A stretch of 64,000 bases of DNA from Bacillus kexueae. GTDB taxonomy: Bacteria; Bacillota; Bacilli; Bacillales; Aeribacillaceae. Both the position numbers and the translations under genes were made by a program. The stretch is taken from NCBI RefSeq assembly GCF_022809095.1, contig NZ_JALAZE010000006.1:1-64000 (forward strand). The letters are read 5' to 3'. Under the pieces are notes generated by a model. The model made no database searches and was not told the origin of the DNA. It saw only the letters and a program-made list of their open reading frames with translations. Below, one piece after another: positions 1 to 8,889 of the stretch; the first letter of the stretch is position 1, and each line of letters starts with the position of its first letter.

Positions 1-122
1 ATATATCCGTTTTTATAACCACCAACGGTTTCAAAAAAAATTAAACAACCTGAGTCCTTATGAATATAGGACTCAGGTTGCTTAAATGTGCTTTTTTATT
101 CCTGTCTACTTGACAGGGGTCA
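1..122 (+). mobile_element. 3' end of an IS3-family insertion sequence
   Basis: Codons 2-85 on the plus strand read YIRFYNHQRFQKKLNNLSPY..., ending in a stop at 83-85. This is the typical C-terminus of an IS3/IS150-type OrfB transposase. The terminal repeat follows and ends near 122 with CTACTTGACAGGGGTCA. The same end sequence, inverted, bounds the decayed element at 5907, so both belong to one family. The rest of the element lies left of the window. Confidence 0.8.
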
Positions 123-309
123 CTTCAGGTCCATCTGCTTTTTCATTTTCCATTAAGTCGTTAGCATATAACAATAACCATGCGGTAAAGAGAGATGCAA
201 TGAGAAATTGGTATGCCTCAACAAGTCCAAAGAAAGCATAAGCATGACAAATCATTAAGGATCCTATAAATACATTTATAATCATCAAATCTTTTATTAT
301 TCTTCGCAT
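106..309 (-). CDS. small membrane protein, 3' end cut by the IS element
   Basis: A 67-residue protein with a good ribosome site (GGGAGG) before its ATG. Residues 7-50 form two hydrophobic segments, so it should sit in the membrane. I do not recognise the family. Its last four codons and stop (TPVK*) lie inside the IS terminal repeat, so the insertion removed the original C-terminus and supplied a new stop. Function unknown; it may no longer be functional. Confidence 0.5.
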   Translation of the reverse strand: MRRIIKDLMIINVFIGSLMICHAYAFFGLVEAYQFLIASLFTAWLLLYANDLMENEKADGPEVTPVK

Positions 310-374
310 AAATTTCCCTCCCGCCTTACCATTATTTTATCCTCCCACAATATGTAATACAAACCATAAATACA

Positions 375-408
375 CAAAAAGACTCCGACCAAATAAGGTC
401 AGAGTCCT
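375..408 (-). terminator. terminator of the ars operon
   Basis: A 10-bp stem (GGACTCTGACC side against GGTCGGAGTC) with a 6-nt loop is followed on the minus strand by a T run. It lies just after the arsC stop. Confidence 0.8.
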
Positions 409-416
409 CAATTTTA

Positions 417-836
417 TTATTCACCTGTTTCAGCAAAGCGCTTAATGCGTTCACCGATTTCATCACGAACACGTTGGAAAAATGCCCAAACTTCCTCATC
501 TGTTCCAGTTGCTTTCGCTGGATCATCAAAGCCCCAGTGAACACGTTTAACCGTTGGAGGTGTTGTTGGGCAAACATCTGCCGCGTGACCGCAAAGCGTA
601 ACAACTAAATCAGCGTTTGCTAAAATTTCTTGGTCAATTGTATCAGATGTCTGATTTGAAATATCTACGCCAACCTCTTTCATCGCTTCTACAGCTTTCG
701 GATTTACTCCGTGTGCTTCAATACCTGCACTGTACACATTCCATTTGTCTGCTAAGTACTTTTTCGCCCAACCTTCTGCCATTTGGCTACGGCAAGAGTT
801 TCCTGTGCATAAGAAGTAGATTGTTTTTTTCATCAT
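417..836 (-). CDS. arsC: arsenate reductase, thioredoxin-coupled
   Basis: Reduces arsenate to arsenite in the cytoplasm so that ArsB can export it. The 139-residue protein has the low-molecular-weight phosphatase loop with C10-x4-C15-R16 (CTGNSCRS) and the redox pair C82 and C89, the three catalytic cysteines known from B. subtilis and S. aureus pI258 ArsC. The start at 836 (MMKKTIYF) is chosen because AGGAG lies 9 nt upstream; the longer start at 845 abuts that site. It is the last gene of arsR-arsB-arsC and is followed by a terminator. Confidence 0.95.
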   Translation of the reverse strand: MMKKTIYFLCTGNSCRSQMAEGWAKKYLADKWNVYSAGIEAHGVNPKAVEAMKEVGVDISNQTSDTIDQEILANADLVVTLCGHAADVCPTTPPTVKRVHWGFDDPAKATGTDEEVWAFFQRVRDEIGERIKRFAETGE

Positions 837-858
837 GATTGTCATCTCCTAAAATGTA

Positions 859-2157
859 TTATGAAATAATCATTAACCAAATATAAAGACCTGTTAAAGT
901 CAGGAACAGTGTTGGAATCGTTAAGACAATCCCTGTTTTGAAATACGTTCCCCAAGAGATTTTCACACCTTTTAAGGATAAAACGTGTAGCCATAAAAGG
1001 GTTGCTAATGAACCGATTGGGGTAATTTTTGGCCCTAAATCAGACCCGATGACATTCGCATAAATTAACGCTTCTTTCATCGTGCCTGTTGCATTCGTTG
1101 CTTCAATCGCTAACGCGTCAATCATGACAGTCGGCATATTGTTCATAATGGAAGACAAGAATGCCGCCAATCCACCCATCGTTAACGTTGCAACATATAA
1201 CCCTTGCTCAGTAGAAAGTTGAATTACAGTCGCTAACACATCCGTTAACCCAACATTTCGCAATCCATATACGACAACGTACATCCCGATTGAGAAAAAT
1301 ACGATAGCCCACGGTGCATTTTTCACGACTTGCTTCGTATGGACAACGGAGCTTCGACGCGCCATTAATAAGAAGAAGAGGGCGACAATACTCGCAATAA
1401 TCGAAACGGGAACTTGAATCGCTTCGCCGACGAAGTATCCGACTAATAACACCGCTAATACTAACCATGATAAGCGGAACATCGTCTCATCTTTAATGGC
1501 TGATTTCGGTTCCTTCACATCCTCTAGTGAATAAGAAGTCGGAATCGCCTTTCGGAAAAACAAGTACAGAACTAAAATACTACTAGCGAGAGAAAAAAGG
1601 TTCGGCACAATCATGCGCGAAGCATACTCAGCAAAGCCAATGCCGAAAAAGTCTGCGGAAACGATATTCACAAGGTTACTCACGACAAGTGGAAGTGATG
1701 TCGTATCCGCAATAAAACCACTTGCGATGATAAACGGGAATACATTTCTTTCATCGAACTTTAACGCTCGAACCATCGCAAGTACAATCGGCGTTAAAAT
1801 CAGGGCTGCTCCATCGTTGGCAAAAAATGCTGCAACGACCGCTCCAAGTAGTGTCACATAAATAAACATGTGAAGCCCATTCCCTTTTGCAGCGCGCGCC
1901 ATATGTAACGCAGACCACTCAAAGAAGCCGATTTCATCTAAGATTAATGAAATAATAATGACGGCAATAAAAGTTAACGTAGCATTCCAAACAATTCCTG
2001 TCACCTCAATGACATCTTGAAAGTCTACCACACCAACAAGTAAGGCTAGGATAGCTCCTGCTGATGCAGACCAACCAATTGACAAGTTCTTCGGTTGCCA
2101 TATAACAAAGACGAGTGTGACAAGGAAGATCAGTGATGCTAAAACTAACGAAGTCAA
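859..2157 (-). CDS. arsB: arsenite efflux membrane protein ArsB
   Basis: An arsenite/antimonite efflux permease of 432 residues, about the length of S. aureus ArsB (429). It has roughly a dozen hydrophobic segments and the ion-transporter signatures [14 protein letters not shown] (around 110-125) and [12 protein letters not shown] (around 325-340). No arsA ATPase gene is nearby, so it probably works as a proton-driven carrier alone. The start is TTG, placed 7 nt after AGGAGG. It follows arsR by 14 nt and precedes arsC by about 22 nt, consistent with one transcript. Confidence 0.95.
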   Translation of the reverse strand: MTSLVLASLIFLVTLVFVIWQPKNLSIGWSASAGAILALLVGVVDFQDVIEVTGIVWNATLTFIAVIIISLILDEIGFFEWSALHMARAAKGNGLHMFIYVTLLGAVVAAFFANDGAALILTPIVLAMVRALKFDERNVFPFIIASGFIADTTSLPLVVSNLVNIVSADFFGIGFAEYASRMIVPNLFSLASSILVLYLFFRKAIPTSYSLEDVKEPKSAIKDETMFRLSWLVLAVLLVGYFVGEAIQVPVSIIASIVALFFLLMARRSSVVHTKQVVKNAPWAIVFFSIGMYVVVYGLRNVGLTDVLATVIQLSTEQGLYVATLTMGGLAAFLSSIMNNMPTVMIDALAIEATNATGTMKEALIYANVIGSDLGPKITPIGSLATLLWLHVLSLKGVKISWGTYFKTGIVLTIPTLFLTLTGLYIWLMIIS

Positions 2158-2171
2158 TGAACATCCTCCTT

Positions 2172-2504
2172 CTAATCACATATAATTCGCATACCTTGTT
2201 CCTCTAAGCGAATAATATGCTCTCTTTGATCTGGGAGCTGTTGTAAGATCGTTTGAATAAACGAATAATACTCATACTCCTCATTCAAGGAATAAAAAAC
2301 CCAGTTTCTTTTTCGATTTTCCTTAATCAAGCCAGCATCCTTTAATTTACGCAAATGCTGACTAACGGCCGGCTGACTCATTTGAAAAATTTCCACAAAC
2401 TCGCAAACACAGCACTCACTATGTTCAATTAGCTTAAGCATAGATAATCTTGTTTTATCACCTAGTAGTTTTAATAGTACAGCTGCTTTCTCCATCTCGA
2501 GCAT
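2172..2504 (-). CDS. arsR: ArsR-family arsenic-responsive repressor
   Basis: A winged-helix repressor of the ars operon. The 110-residue protein contains the ECCVCEF motif, whose cysteines match the As(III)-binding ELCVCDL site of ArsR, followed by the recognition helix ([16 protein letters not shown]). Binding of arsenite should release the operator and induce arsBC. The ATG at 2504 has AAGGAGGGG about 8 nt upstream; an upstream extension to 2525 has no ribosome site. Confidence 0.92.
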   Translation of the reverse strand: MLEMEKAAVLLKLLGDKTRLSMLKLIEHSECCVCEFVEIFQMSQPAVSQHLRKLKDAGLIKENRKRNWVFYSLNEEYEYYSFIQTILQQLPDQREHIIRLEEQGMRIICD

Positions 2505-2534
2505 TCCAAAACCCCTCCTTCTCACTCCTCGAAC

Positions 2535-2573
2535 ATTATATAACGGAATGCTTATATAAGTAAATAATTATAT
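2535..2573 (-). promoter_or_regulatory. ars promoter and ArsR operator
   Basis: On the minus strand a TTTACT box (2559-2564) lies 18 nt from TATAAT (2535-2540). The -35 box sits inside the inverted repeat ATATAA-8 nt-TTATAT (2554-2573), the shape expected of an ArsR/SmtB operator. Binding there would block RNA polymerase. Confidence 0.65.
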
Positions 2574-2751
2574 TCGAAAATGTTGTTTCTTGGCCGTATT
2601 CATTCAATAGGATTGAATGGATACATATTGTCACCTGACTTTAAGCGCTTTTGGTCTTGATAAGCTTACTTCTCGTAGGACGGTTATGCGAGCCAAACCA
2701 CCTCTATTACGCACACCATTCGGCAAGGTCGCAAACTCCTTTTTACAAACG

Positions 2752-2796
2752 AAAAATGTGCCCACTTCCATCAATTTGGAGTGAAGCACATTTTTC
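2752..2796 (-). terminator. terminator of the ABC exporter gene
   Basis: Long stem-loop (AAAAATGTGC at one end, GCACATTTTT at the other) just after the exporter stop. The 2580-2750 stretch upstream of it holds no gene that I can support. Confidence 0.75.
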
Positions 2797-2801
2797 CTAA
2801 A

Positions 2802-4541
2802 CTACTTTTGAAGCATTAATTGCTGCTGAACAAAGTCACGGTACAATGGATGTTCATCCATTAATTGCGCGTGCGTTCCAATACCGGTCACCTTTCCTTT
2901 TTCTAAAAAGACGATGTTATCCGCATCAATGATGGTTGAAAGACGATGCGCGATGACAAGAGTTGTTCGACCTTTCATCAGCTCTTTTAACGCTTGTTGG
3001 ACAAGCGTTTCAGACTGGCTATCTAAGTTGGAGGTCGCTTCGTCTAATAATAAGAGTTCAGGCTGACGTAAAATGGCTCGAGCAATCGCAATGCGCTGCC
3101 GTTGTCCGCCAGATAATTTAATTCCACGCTCTCCTACTTCGGTATCGTAGCCATTTGGAAGCTCGGATATAAACGGATGAGCAAACGCCATCTTCGCCGC
3201 TTCCTCCACTTCTTCCATCGATACGCTGCGTTCGAGACCGTATGTAATATTATCGAAGATCGTACCAGCGTAAATTGGGCTATCCTGTGACACGTATCCG
3301 ATTTTTTTACGCCACGAGGCTAACGAATACACAGATATCGGATGATTCCCTAATACAATTTGTCCAGCTGACGGATGATAAAACCGCTCAATCAGCGAGA
3401 ACATCGTCGTCTTCCCGCTTCCGCTTGGTCCAATAATGGCGGTCACTTTTCCACTTTCAGCTGAAAACGAAACATCCTTTAAGACCTTTTCCTCACCGTA
3501 AGCAAACGTCACGTGTTGAAACTGAATATCAGCACCTTCAATCGTTGCCTCCTTACCGTGATCAAGTTGCTCCTCTTCTAATTCAAGAATGGACAAGATT
3601 TTCTCCGTCGCGCCAATCGTCTTTTGAAACTGGGTGAAGAACACGACAATTTGCGTAATCGGCATAATAATTTGAAACAGGTAGATGAAAAAGGCGACGA
3701 GTTCACCAGCCGTCATCGCGCCCGACGTCACCCGAATCCCACCAAACCCAATGATGAGAACGAGCACTACAATAATAAGTGAAGAAACAAGAGGGGAAAG
3801 AATCGCTTGAATGACACCTTCTTTTAACCCATACTTGTATAATCGCTGAATTCCATCCTTCCCTTTCCTCCATTCCACACCTTCAGCATTCGAAGCTTTC
3901 ACTAAACGAATCTCCGACAGAACTCGTGTTAAATTGGCGGAAAAAGAAGCTGTTTCCCCTTGTAGCCCTCGGGAAATAGACGCCATCTTTCGACCAATCG
4001 GCAACAAAATCAATAACGATAACGGAATTATGGAAAACATCACGAGCGTCAACGGCCAATCTAAATAAAACAACACGATAATCGCACCGATAACTGAAAT
4101 AATCCCCGTAATAAATCCAGTCAAATGTTCGGTAATCAAATTTTTCACAATCGCCGTATCATTCGTCATCCGACTCACCGAATCGCCCGTCTCATGCTCG
4201 TCATAATACGAAACCGGCAACACAAGCAACTTCTTCCACAACTTCTCTCGAAGCGACGCAATAAAATGCTGGCCGACCTTCGCTAACAAATAAACCGAAA
4301 CTCCACCAGCAACTGCCTGAAGCAAAAACGCCACAACAATCCAACTAATCAACGTCGCATTTAATGCTTCCAACGAAAACTCATCAATAAAACGACTCGC
4401 CAAAAGCGGAATGGCCAAACTCGCCAACGTCGTAATCAAACTTAAAACCAACGCCACACCAAACAACCGCTTTGGCGGATTGAGAGAGCGTAACAAGCGC
4501 ACTAACTGCTTCCAATTTTTCATCTCCACTTGGTTGCTCAT
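2802..4541 (-). CDS. ABC exporter, fused membrane and ATPase domains (BmrA-like)
   Basis: A 579-residue half-transporter expected to form a homodimer in the membrane. An N-terminal six-helix exporter domain (about 20-310) precedes the ATPase, which shows Walker A GPSGSGKTT, the signature LSGGQRQR, Walker B LLLLDEATS and the switch histidine in IAHRLS. Length and order match the multidrug exporters BmrA/LmrA. Substrate cannot be told from sequence. The ATG at 4541 (MSNQVEMKN) has AAGAGG upstream; the open frame extends to 4607 without a ribosome site. It stands alone between the ars operon and the Dnd island. Confidence 0.9.
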   Translation of the reverse strand: MSNQVEMKNWKQLVRLLRSLNPPKRLFGVALVLSLITTLASLAIPLLASRFIDEFSLEALNATLISWIVVAFLLQAVAGGVSVYLLAKVGQHFIASLREKLWKKLLVLPVSYYDEHETGDSVSRMTNDTAIVKNLITEHLTGFITGIISVIGAIIVLFYLDWPLTLVMFSIIPLSLLILLPIGRKMASISRGLQGETASFSANLTRVLSEIRLVKASNAEGVEWRKGKDGIQRLYKYGLKEGVIQAILSPLVSSLIIVVLVLIIGFGGIRVTSGAMTAGELVAFFIYLFQIIMPITQIVVFFTQFQKTIGATEKILSILELEEEQLDHGKEATIEGADIQFQHVTFAYGEEKVLKDVSFSAESGKVTAIIGPSGSGKTTMFSLIERFYHPSAGQIVLGNHPISVYSLASWRKKIGYVSQDSPIYAGTIFDNITYGLERSVSMEEVEEAAKMAFAHPFISELPNGYDTEVGERGIKLSGGQRQRIAIARAILRQPELLLLDEATSNLDSQSETLVQQALKELMKGRTTLVIAHRLSTIIDADNIVFLEKGKVTGIGTHAQLMDEHPLYRDFVQQQLMLQK

Positions 4542-4819
4542 TATGAACCTCTTTTCTATGTAGGGGTGTTTGTTTTTATTATATCGTATTAACTCGGATA
4601 ATCTCACGGAATGAGAGTTGATGCAGTTAGCTTTTTAAGTGTTCAACAATCTCTTTGAAAATAACCGATGTATTTTTCATCACGATCGACAATGGAAATG
4701 GTTTAGACATTCTGTTTTTACTATGATAACTTTTAGTGCAGTATTCATTGAAGATTATGTTATTATAAAAAATAATCTCTTTAAGAATGTTAAATAAATC
4801 AAAAAGTTGGTGTTTTATG

Positions 4820-5884
4820 ATGGCAATAATTTATCCCGAAAATCCAAATTTCAACACAAACGGAGAAAAACATATATTTTTAAAAATATTATTAAATTTA
4901 CCTGATGTATGGCATGTCTTTTATGAACCAAATATAAACGGATTAAATCCAGACTTTATCTTATTTCATCCTAGGTACGGTCTGACAGTTATTGAAATAA
5001 AAGATTATACTAAATCAACTATTCAAAGTACTAATCCTTTTACATGGAAACTTAACTGGCAAGGTTATACAAAAACTGTTAAATCTCCTTTACAGCAAGT
5101 AACACATTATCGAAACGAAACCTATAACTTACTAGCTAAAAATGAATCGCTTAGAATCAAAGAAGGTAAATTTAAAGGGAGATTAAAATTCCCTATATCT
5201 TGTTTATGCTGCTTTCCAAATTTAAGTTCAAAAGACTTATTGTTGTTAAATATTCAATCTTTAATTCCTGAAAAAATCCTATTAAGTAAAGAAGATTCAG
5301 TTAATATGGATTCATTTATTGAGAAATTATTGTCAAGTTTTAATAGATTGTTTCCTCCTAAACCTTTATCTGAAAAAGAACTTGGGGATGTTATCTTTTC
5401 CTTATATCCTTCATTTCAATATTATACAGAACAAACTAGTAATACTTATAAAAACAACCCAAAGGAGGTTTTAAATGACTTCGTCATAAAGTCTTTTAAC
5501 AATTATGTGGATGAACTAATTTATGTTACTGATTCTATTGCACATTATATTAATTTCTATCAAAAATCATTAGAAGATATTATCATTGTCTATAACCCTA
5601 GAAGGCCATCAATTCCTAGTTCAAAAAAATATTTAGATCTACTAATTGAACTATTATCTAGTAAGAATTTATCTACTTCACATAACAAAGATTCAAAGAA
5701 CAGAATACGCTTATATCCTTATGAAAAGCTTACACAAATTAATGTTAATACAAAAAAAGTGTTTATGATTGATTTCAACAATATACAAAACGATGTATTA
5801 GATAATATAGTTTTTCCACTTTTAAATAAATCTAAAGATTGTCATTTTGTTACCCTATCAAGCAATGATTTAATTAATCATTAA
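4820..5884 (+). CDS. NERD-domain (nuclease-related) protein
   Basis: About 354 residues. The N-terminal part (about 15-120) matches the NERD domain, a nuclease-like fold: GEKHIFLKIL, then NPDFILFHPRYGLTVIEIKDY, giving the D...ExK pattern of PD-(D/E)xK enzymes. The remainder is unassigned; no Walker motif is present, although NERD domains are often fused to UvrD helicases. Start codons at 4787, 4817 and 4820 are possible; 4820 is 7 nt after a weak GGTG. The stop lies 22 nt before an IS-like element. It is the left end of the AT-rich Dnd island and could supply a nuclease to it (inference). Confidence 0.7.
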   Translation: MAIIYPENPNFNTNGEKHIFLKILLNLPDVWHVFYEPNINGLNPDFILFHPRYGLTVIEIKDYTKSTIQSTNPFTWKLNWQGYTKTVKSPLQQVTHYRNETYNLLAKNESLRIKEGKFKGRLKFPISCLCCFPNLSSKDLLLLNIQSLIPEKILLSKEDSVNMDSFIEKLLSSFNRLFPPKPLSEKELGDVIFSLYPSFQYYTEQTSNTYKNNPKEVLNDFVIKSFNNYVDELIYVTDSIAHYINFYQKSLEDIIIVYNPRRPSIPSSKKYLDLLIELLSSKNLSTSHNKDSKNRIRLYPYEKLTQINVNTKKVFMIDFNNIQNDVLDNIVFPLLNKSKDCHFVTLSSNDLINH

Positions 5885-5906
5885 AAATTAGAATAGGGGG
5901 TTGAAA

Positions 5907-6823
5907 TGACTCCTGTCAAGTAGACAGGAATAAAAAAGAATATTTATGCAACCTGAGTCCCATAATGGTAAGGGATTAGGTTTTTTTAACTTTTCTTAGA
6001 ATTGTAGATGTTTATAAAATCCTATATATTTTTTAACGTCATTTTTTACTTCTTCGACTGTACGGAAAGTGTATAGATTAAAGCACTCCGCCTTATAGCA
6101 GATGGGAAAGTTATCCATAATCGCACTATTTAAACAATTGCCTATTATTGACGGGATGTATACTGGAACCCTTGATCACGGTGTAGGAAGACTCCATATA
6201 CATTCCGTTTTTTTTATTACCTTTTTCACCTTATCCATAACCAGCTTTAGAACGTTTCTTACACTTATGTAATATGCCACAATTTTATTGTTGTAAAGGT
6301 CTTTTATCACGGATACATAGAGTATTTCTTATTAAAAATTAAATACCCAAACTTTTATTCTAGGATACCTATATATTCCTCTTACTTTTTGATGTCATTC
6401 CAAGATTTTATTCTTTAGTTGTTCGTCCTCCAACTGATTCTTTGATGTTTTTCTGTCGCTTAACCACTTATAGTATCCACTAAGGATACTTCTGCTTCAA
6501 GACGCTTAATCTTCCCTACTGGATTTTCGGGTAGAATACGCGGACGTCCTTTCTTAGGCCCTTTTGCCTTTTCCGTTTTTCTTCGAGCCCCTTCATTCCC
6601 TCATTTTCGAAGTGTTTTACTTAACAACGAACCTTCGAATAATGAATGCTTAATTTTTCAGCTACGGTATAGTATCCTATTCCTTATTTCTTATACATAT
6701 CCACTGCTTTATTGTTAAATGTTAAATCATTTGTTCTTCAATTTGTCCCCATAGAAAAATCCCCTCCATAGTAGAAAGGTTAGTGAGATTTCTTTTTTCT
6801 GTCTACTATAAGGGGACCTATCA
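5907..6823 (-). mobile_element. decayed IS3-family element
   Basis: Bounded by imperfect inverted ends that share AGTAGACAG (TGACTCCTGTCAAGTAGACAG at 5907; TAGTAGACAG...AGGGGACCTATCA reversed at 6823). The minus strand carries broken transposase remnants: HRDQGFQYTS-like, NCLNSAIMDNF-like and FRTVEEVKN-like stretches in different frames with stops, recalling the DDE integrase core of IS3/IS150 OrfB. At 917 bp and with many frameshifts it cannot be active. The left end matches the IS end at 1-122 in the opposite orientation. Confidence 0.8.
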
Positions 6824-6828
6824 AGTAC

Positions 6829-8889
6829 CTAATCTTTTTTTATCCAGTTTTGATAACATATCTTTTCTTTTTTACATTTTTTACTACCACATAAAACAAG
6901 CTTGTTTTTTGCCCTAGTTAACGCAACATAAAGGACCCTTAACTCTTCTGAATACACATTAAACTGAGTGGTATCGATTGTCTCATCATAAAACGTTGAT
7001 TGAATAGCTGTTTTATTTTCATAGTACTTTTTATAATTAAATTCCATTGACAACCTAGGTAAATTAATAGATATCTCAGGATATAGAGAATTATCACTAA
7101 TTGATTGATCTAAATTAGGCAAGATTACAACCGGAAATTCCAGTCCTTTTGATTTATGAATTGTCATTAACTGAACACCATCTCTATCAAAACTTACTGA
7201 ATCTGCTAAAGGTTCTTCTACATTTCCTGCTATCATACTGGACAGCCAATTTATGTATTGATACAGAGAAAGATTTTCGTTTTTGACTAGACTTCTTGTA
7301 ATTTCTTTTAGTTTATTTAAATTAGCTCTGACTTGACTTGTACATCGATTATATATATTTGTTTTTGAATAAACAAAATCAAGAAGTTGAGATGGTGTCA
7401 ATCTAAATATTAATTTATTTTCTTTTATTTGATATATTAAAGAGTCAAATAGCTCTTCCTGGTTTCGAAAGAAAATAGTTGATTTTGCCTCTTGTACTGA
7501 AACAAGGTCACCTCTATTTAATATAGATTTTAATACTCGATAAGTATCAACAATTTCTAATTGATTATAAAAATTTCCACTATCTAGAATTGTAAAAGGA
7601 ATGAAGTGCTTACTAAGATAGTCCGCTAACAAATTTAGTTCATAATTTTTTCTAACTAAAATTGTGAAATTTTTCGCAGGTACCCCCTGTTTAATTTCAT
7701 TCTTAAGATATTTTGCAATTATCTCACCTTGAGTCTCATTCTCTTCATTCAATAACCACTCATAGGCCTTTGTTAAGTCAATATTTTTCTTTTCCTCCTT
7801 AGGCTTCAAAGACTCACGTTTGAATTGATATTTCTTATTATCTTTTATCCTATCAAAAACAAAATTCACATAGTGAACCACTTCAGGGGTAGAACGCCAG
7901 TTAGTGGTTAACGTTAATACCGTTCCATTAAGATGAATCCATTTTTCAATTTTATTATAAGCTTCTGTATTAGCCCCTCTAAATTCGTAAATAGACTGCT
8001 TTACGTCCCCTACTACAAATAAGTTAGGGCTTTCAGGGGAGTCGTCACATATTTTCTTAACTATTTCTGATTGATACAATGAAGTATCTTGAAATTCATC
8101 TATAAATAAATGCTTGTATTTCATTTGAATCATTTTACATAAGTCGGGCCTTCTCTCCAGAACTTTAGAACAGTACTCCAAAAGATCCTCAACATCTAAC
8201 CTACCATATTTAAATTTCTTATGATTTATTGAAACTGCCTTTATTAACTCTGCTAATTCTGTTTTTAATTTTTTCTTTGAAGTCTCCATTTCAAGAAGTG
8301 CATTCTTAAAAGTTCCTTTTACGATATCATCCAAATTAAATCCTTTAGTTCGAATCATTGTATACGCATTATTGACAATCTCCTTAAGACGATGAACTGG
8401 TAAAAATTTCAGATGTTCAATTTCTTTGCCATCGCTCATTTTACTTTTTATCCACTCTTCAATTGTTAAATCTATTGTCTTAACTAATTGATCTGATCGT
8501 ACTTTATATGCAGGTGAGTAAGATACATCTTTATCGTAATATGGTCCTAACGTTTCCAAAACAGAATTACAAAATTTATGAATAGTTGATATTTGTGCAG
8601 AGTTAAGTGACTCAAGTTCGTAACGAAACCTATTTTTAATGTTAGGATCTTCTTCTTCTTTCCATCTTGTGTAGAAAGCCCTTTTTAGTCTTGATTGTAA
8701 TTCTTCTGTGGCCTTATTCGTGAAAGTGATAATGGCCATATCCTTAATAGACAGATCCAGGTCTTCCTCAATTAACCTAATTATTCTCCGTGTTAATATT
8801 TCAGTTTTTCCTGTACCAGCTCCAGCTTTAACAAGAATCTTTCTATCATTACATCTTATTACATCTAACTGTTCATCTGTTAACTTCAT
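6829..8889 (-). CDS. UvrD/AddA-like superfamily 1 DNA helicase
   Basis: A 3'-5' type SF1A helicase of 686 residues. Visible motifs: Walker A AGAGTGKTEIL (22-32), motif II LFIDEFQDT, motif III DVKQSIYEFRGA, motif IV TTNWRST, motif V TIHKSKGLEFPVV and motif VI YVALTRAKNKL. It ends only about 25 residues after motif VI, so it lacks the RecB-type nuclease domain of full AddA. The stop lies 6 bp from the IS end at 6823, so a C-terminal domain may have been removed. The ATG at 8889 follows AAGGAG and overlaps the upstream AddB-like gene by 17 bp, which shows an operon and probable complex formation. Confidence 0.85.
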   Translation of the reverse strand: MKLTDEQLDVIRCNDRKILVKAGAGTGKTEILTRRIIRLIEEDLDLSIKDMAIITFTNKATEELQSRLKRAFYTRWKEEEDPNIKNRFRYELESLNSAQISTIHKFCNSVLETLGPYYDKDVSYSPAYKVRSDQLVKTIDLTIEEWIKSKMSDGKEIEHLKFLPVHRLKEIVNNAYTMIRTKGFNLDDIVKGTFKNALLEMETSKKKLKTELAELIKAVSINHKKFKYGRLDVEDLLEYCSKVLERRPDLCKMIQMKYKHLFIDEFQDTSLYQSEIVKKICDDSPESPNLFVVGDVKQSIYEFRGANTEAYNKIEKWIHLNGTVLTLTTNWRSTPEVVHYVNFVFDRIKDNKKYQFKRESLKPKEEKKNIDLTKAYEWLLNEENETQGEIIAKYLKNEIKQGVPAKNFTILVRKNYELNLLADYLSKHFIPFTILDSGNFYNQLEIVDTYRVLKSILNRGDLVSVQEAKSTIFFRNQEELFDSLIYQIKENKLIFRLTPSQLLDFVYSKTNIYNRCTSQVRANLNKLKEITRSLVKNENLSLYQYINWLSSMIAGNVEEPLADSVSFDRDGVQLMTIHKSKGLEFPVVILPNLDQSISDNSLYPEISINLPRLSMEFNYKKYYENKTAIQSTFYDETIDTTQFNVYSEELRVLYVALTRAKNKLVLCGSKKCKKEKICYQNWIKKD

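Noticed and set aside
2580-2750. Possible remnant gene between arsR and the ABC exporter
   Set aside because: Short coding-like strings on the minus strand have no start, no ribosome site and no recognisable match.
4627-4710. Minus-strand 27-codon frame before the NERD gene
   Set aside because: No ribosome site and no recognisable sequence; could be a remnant at the island edge but cannot be supported.
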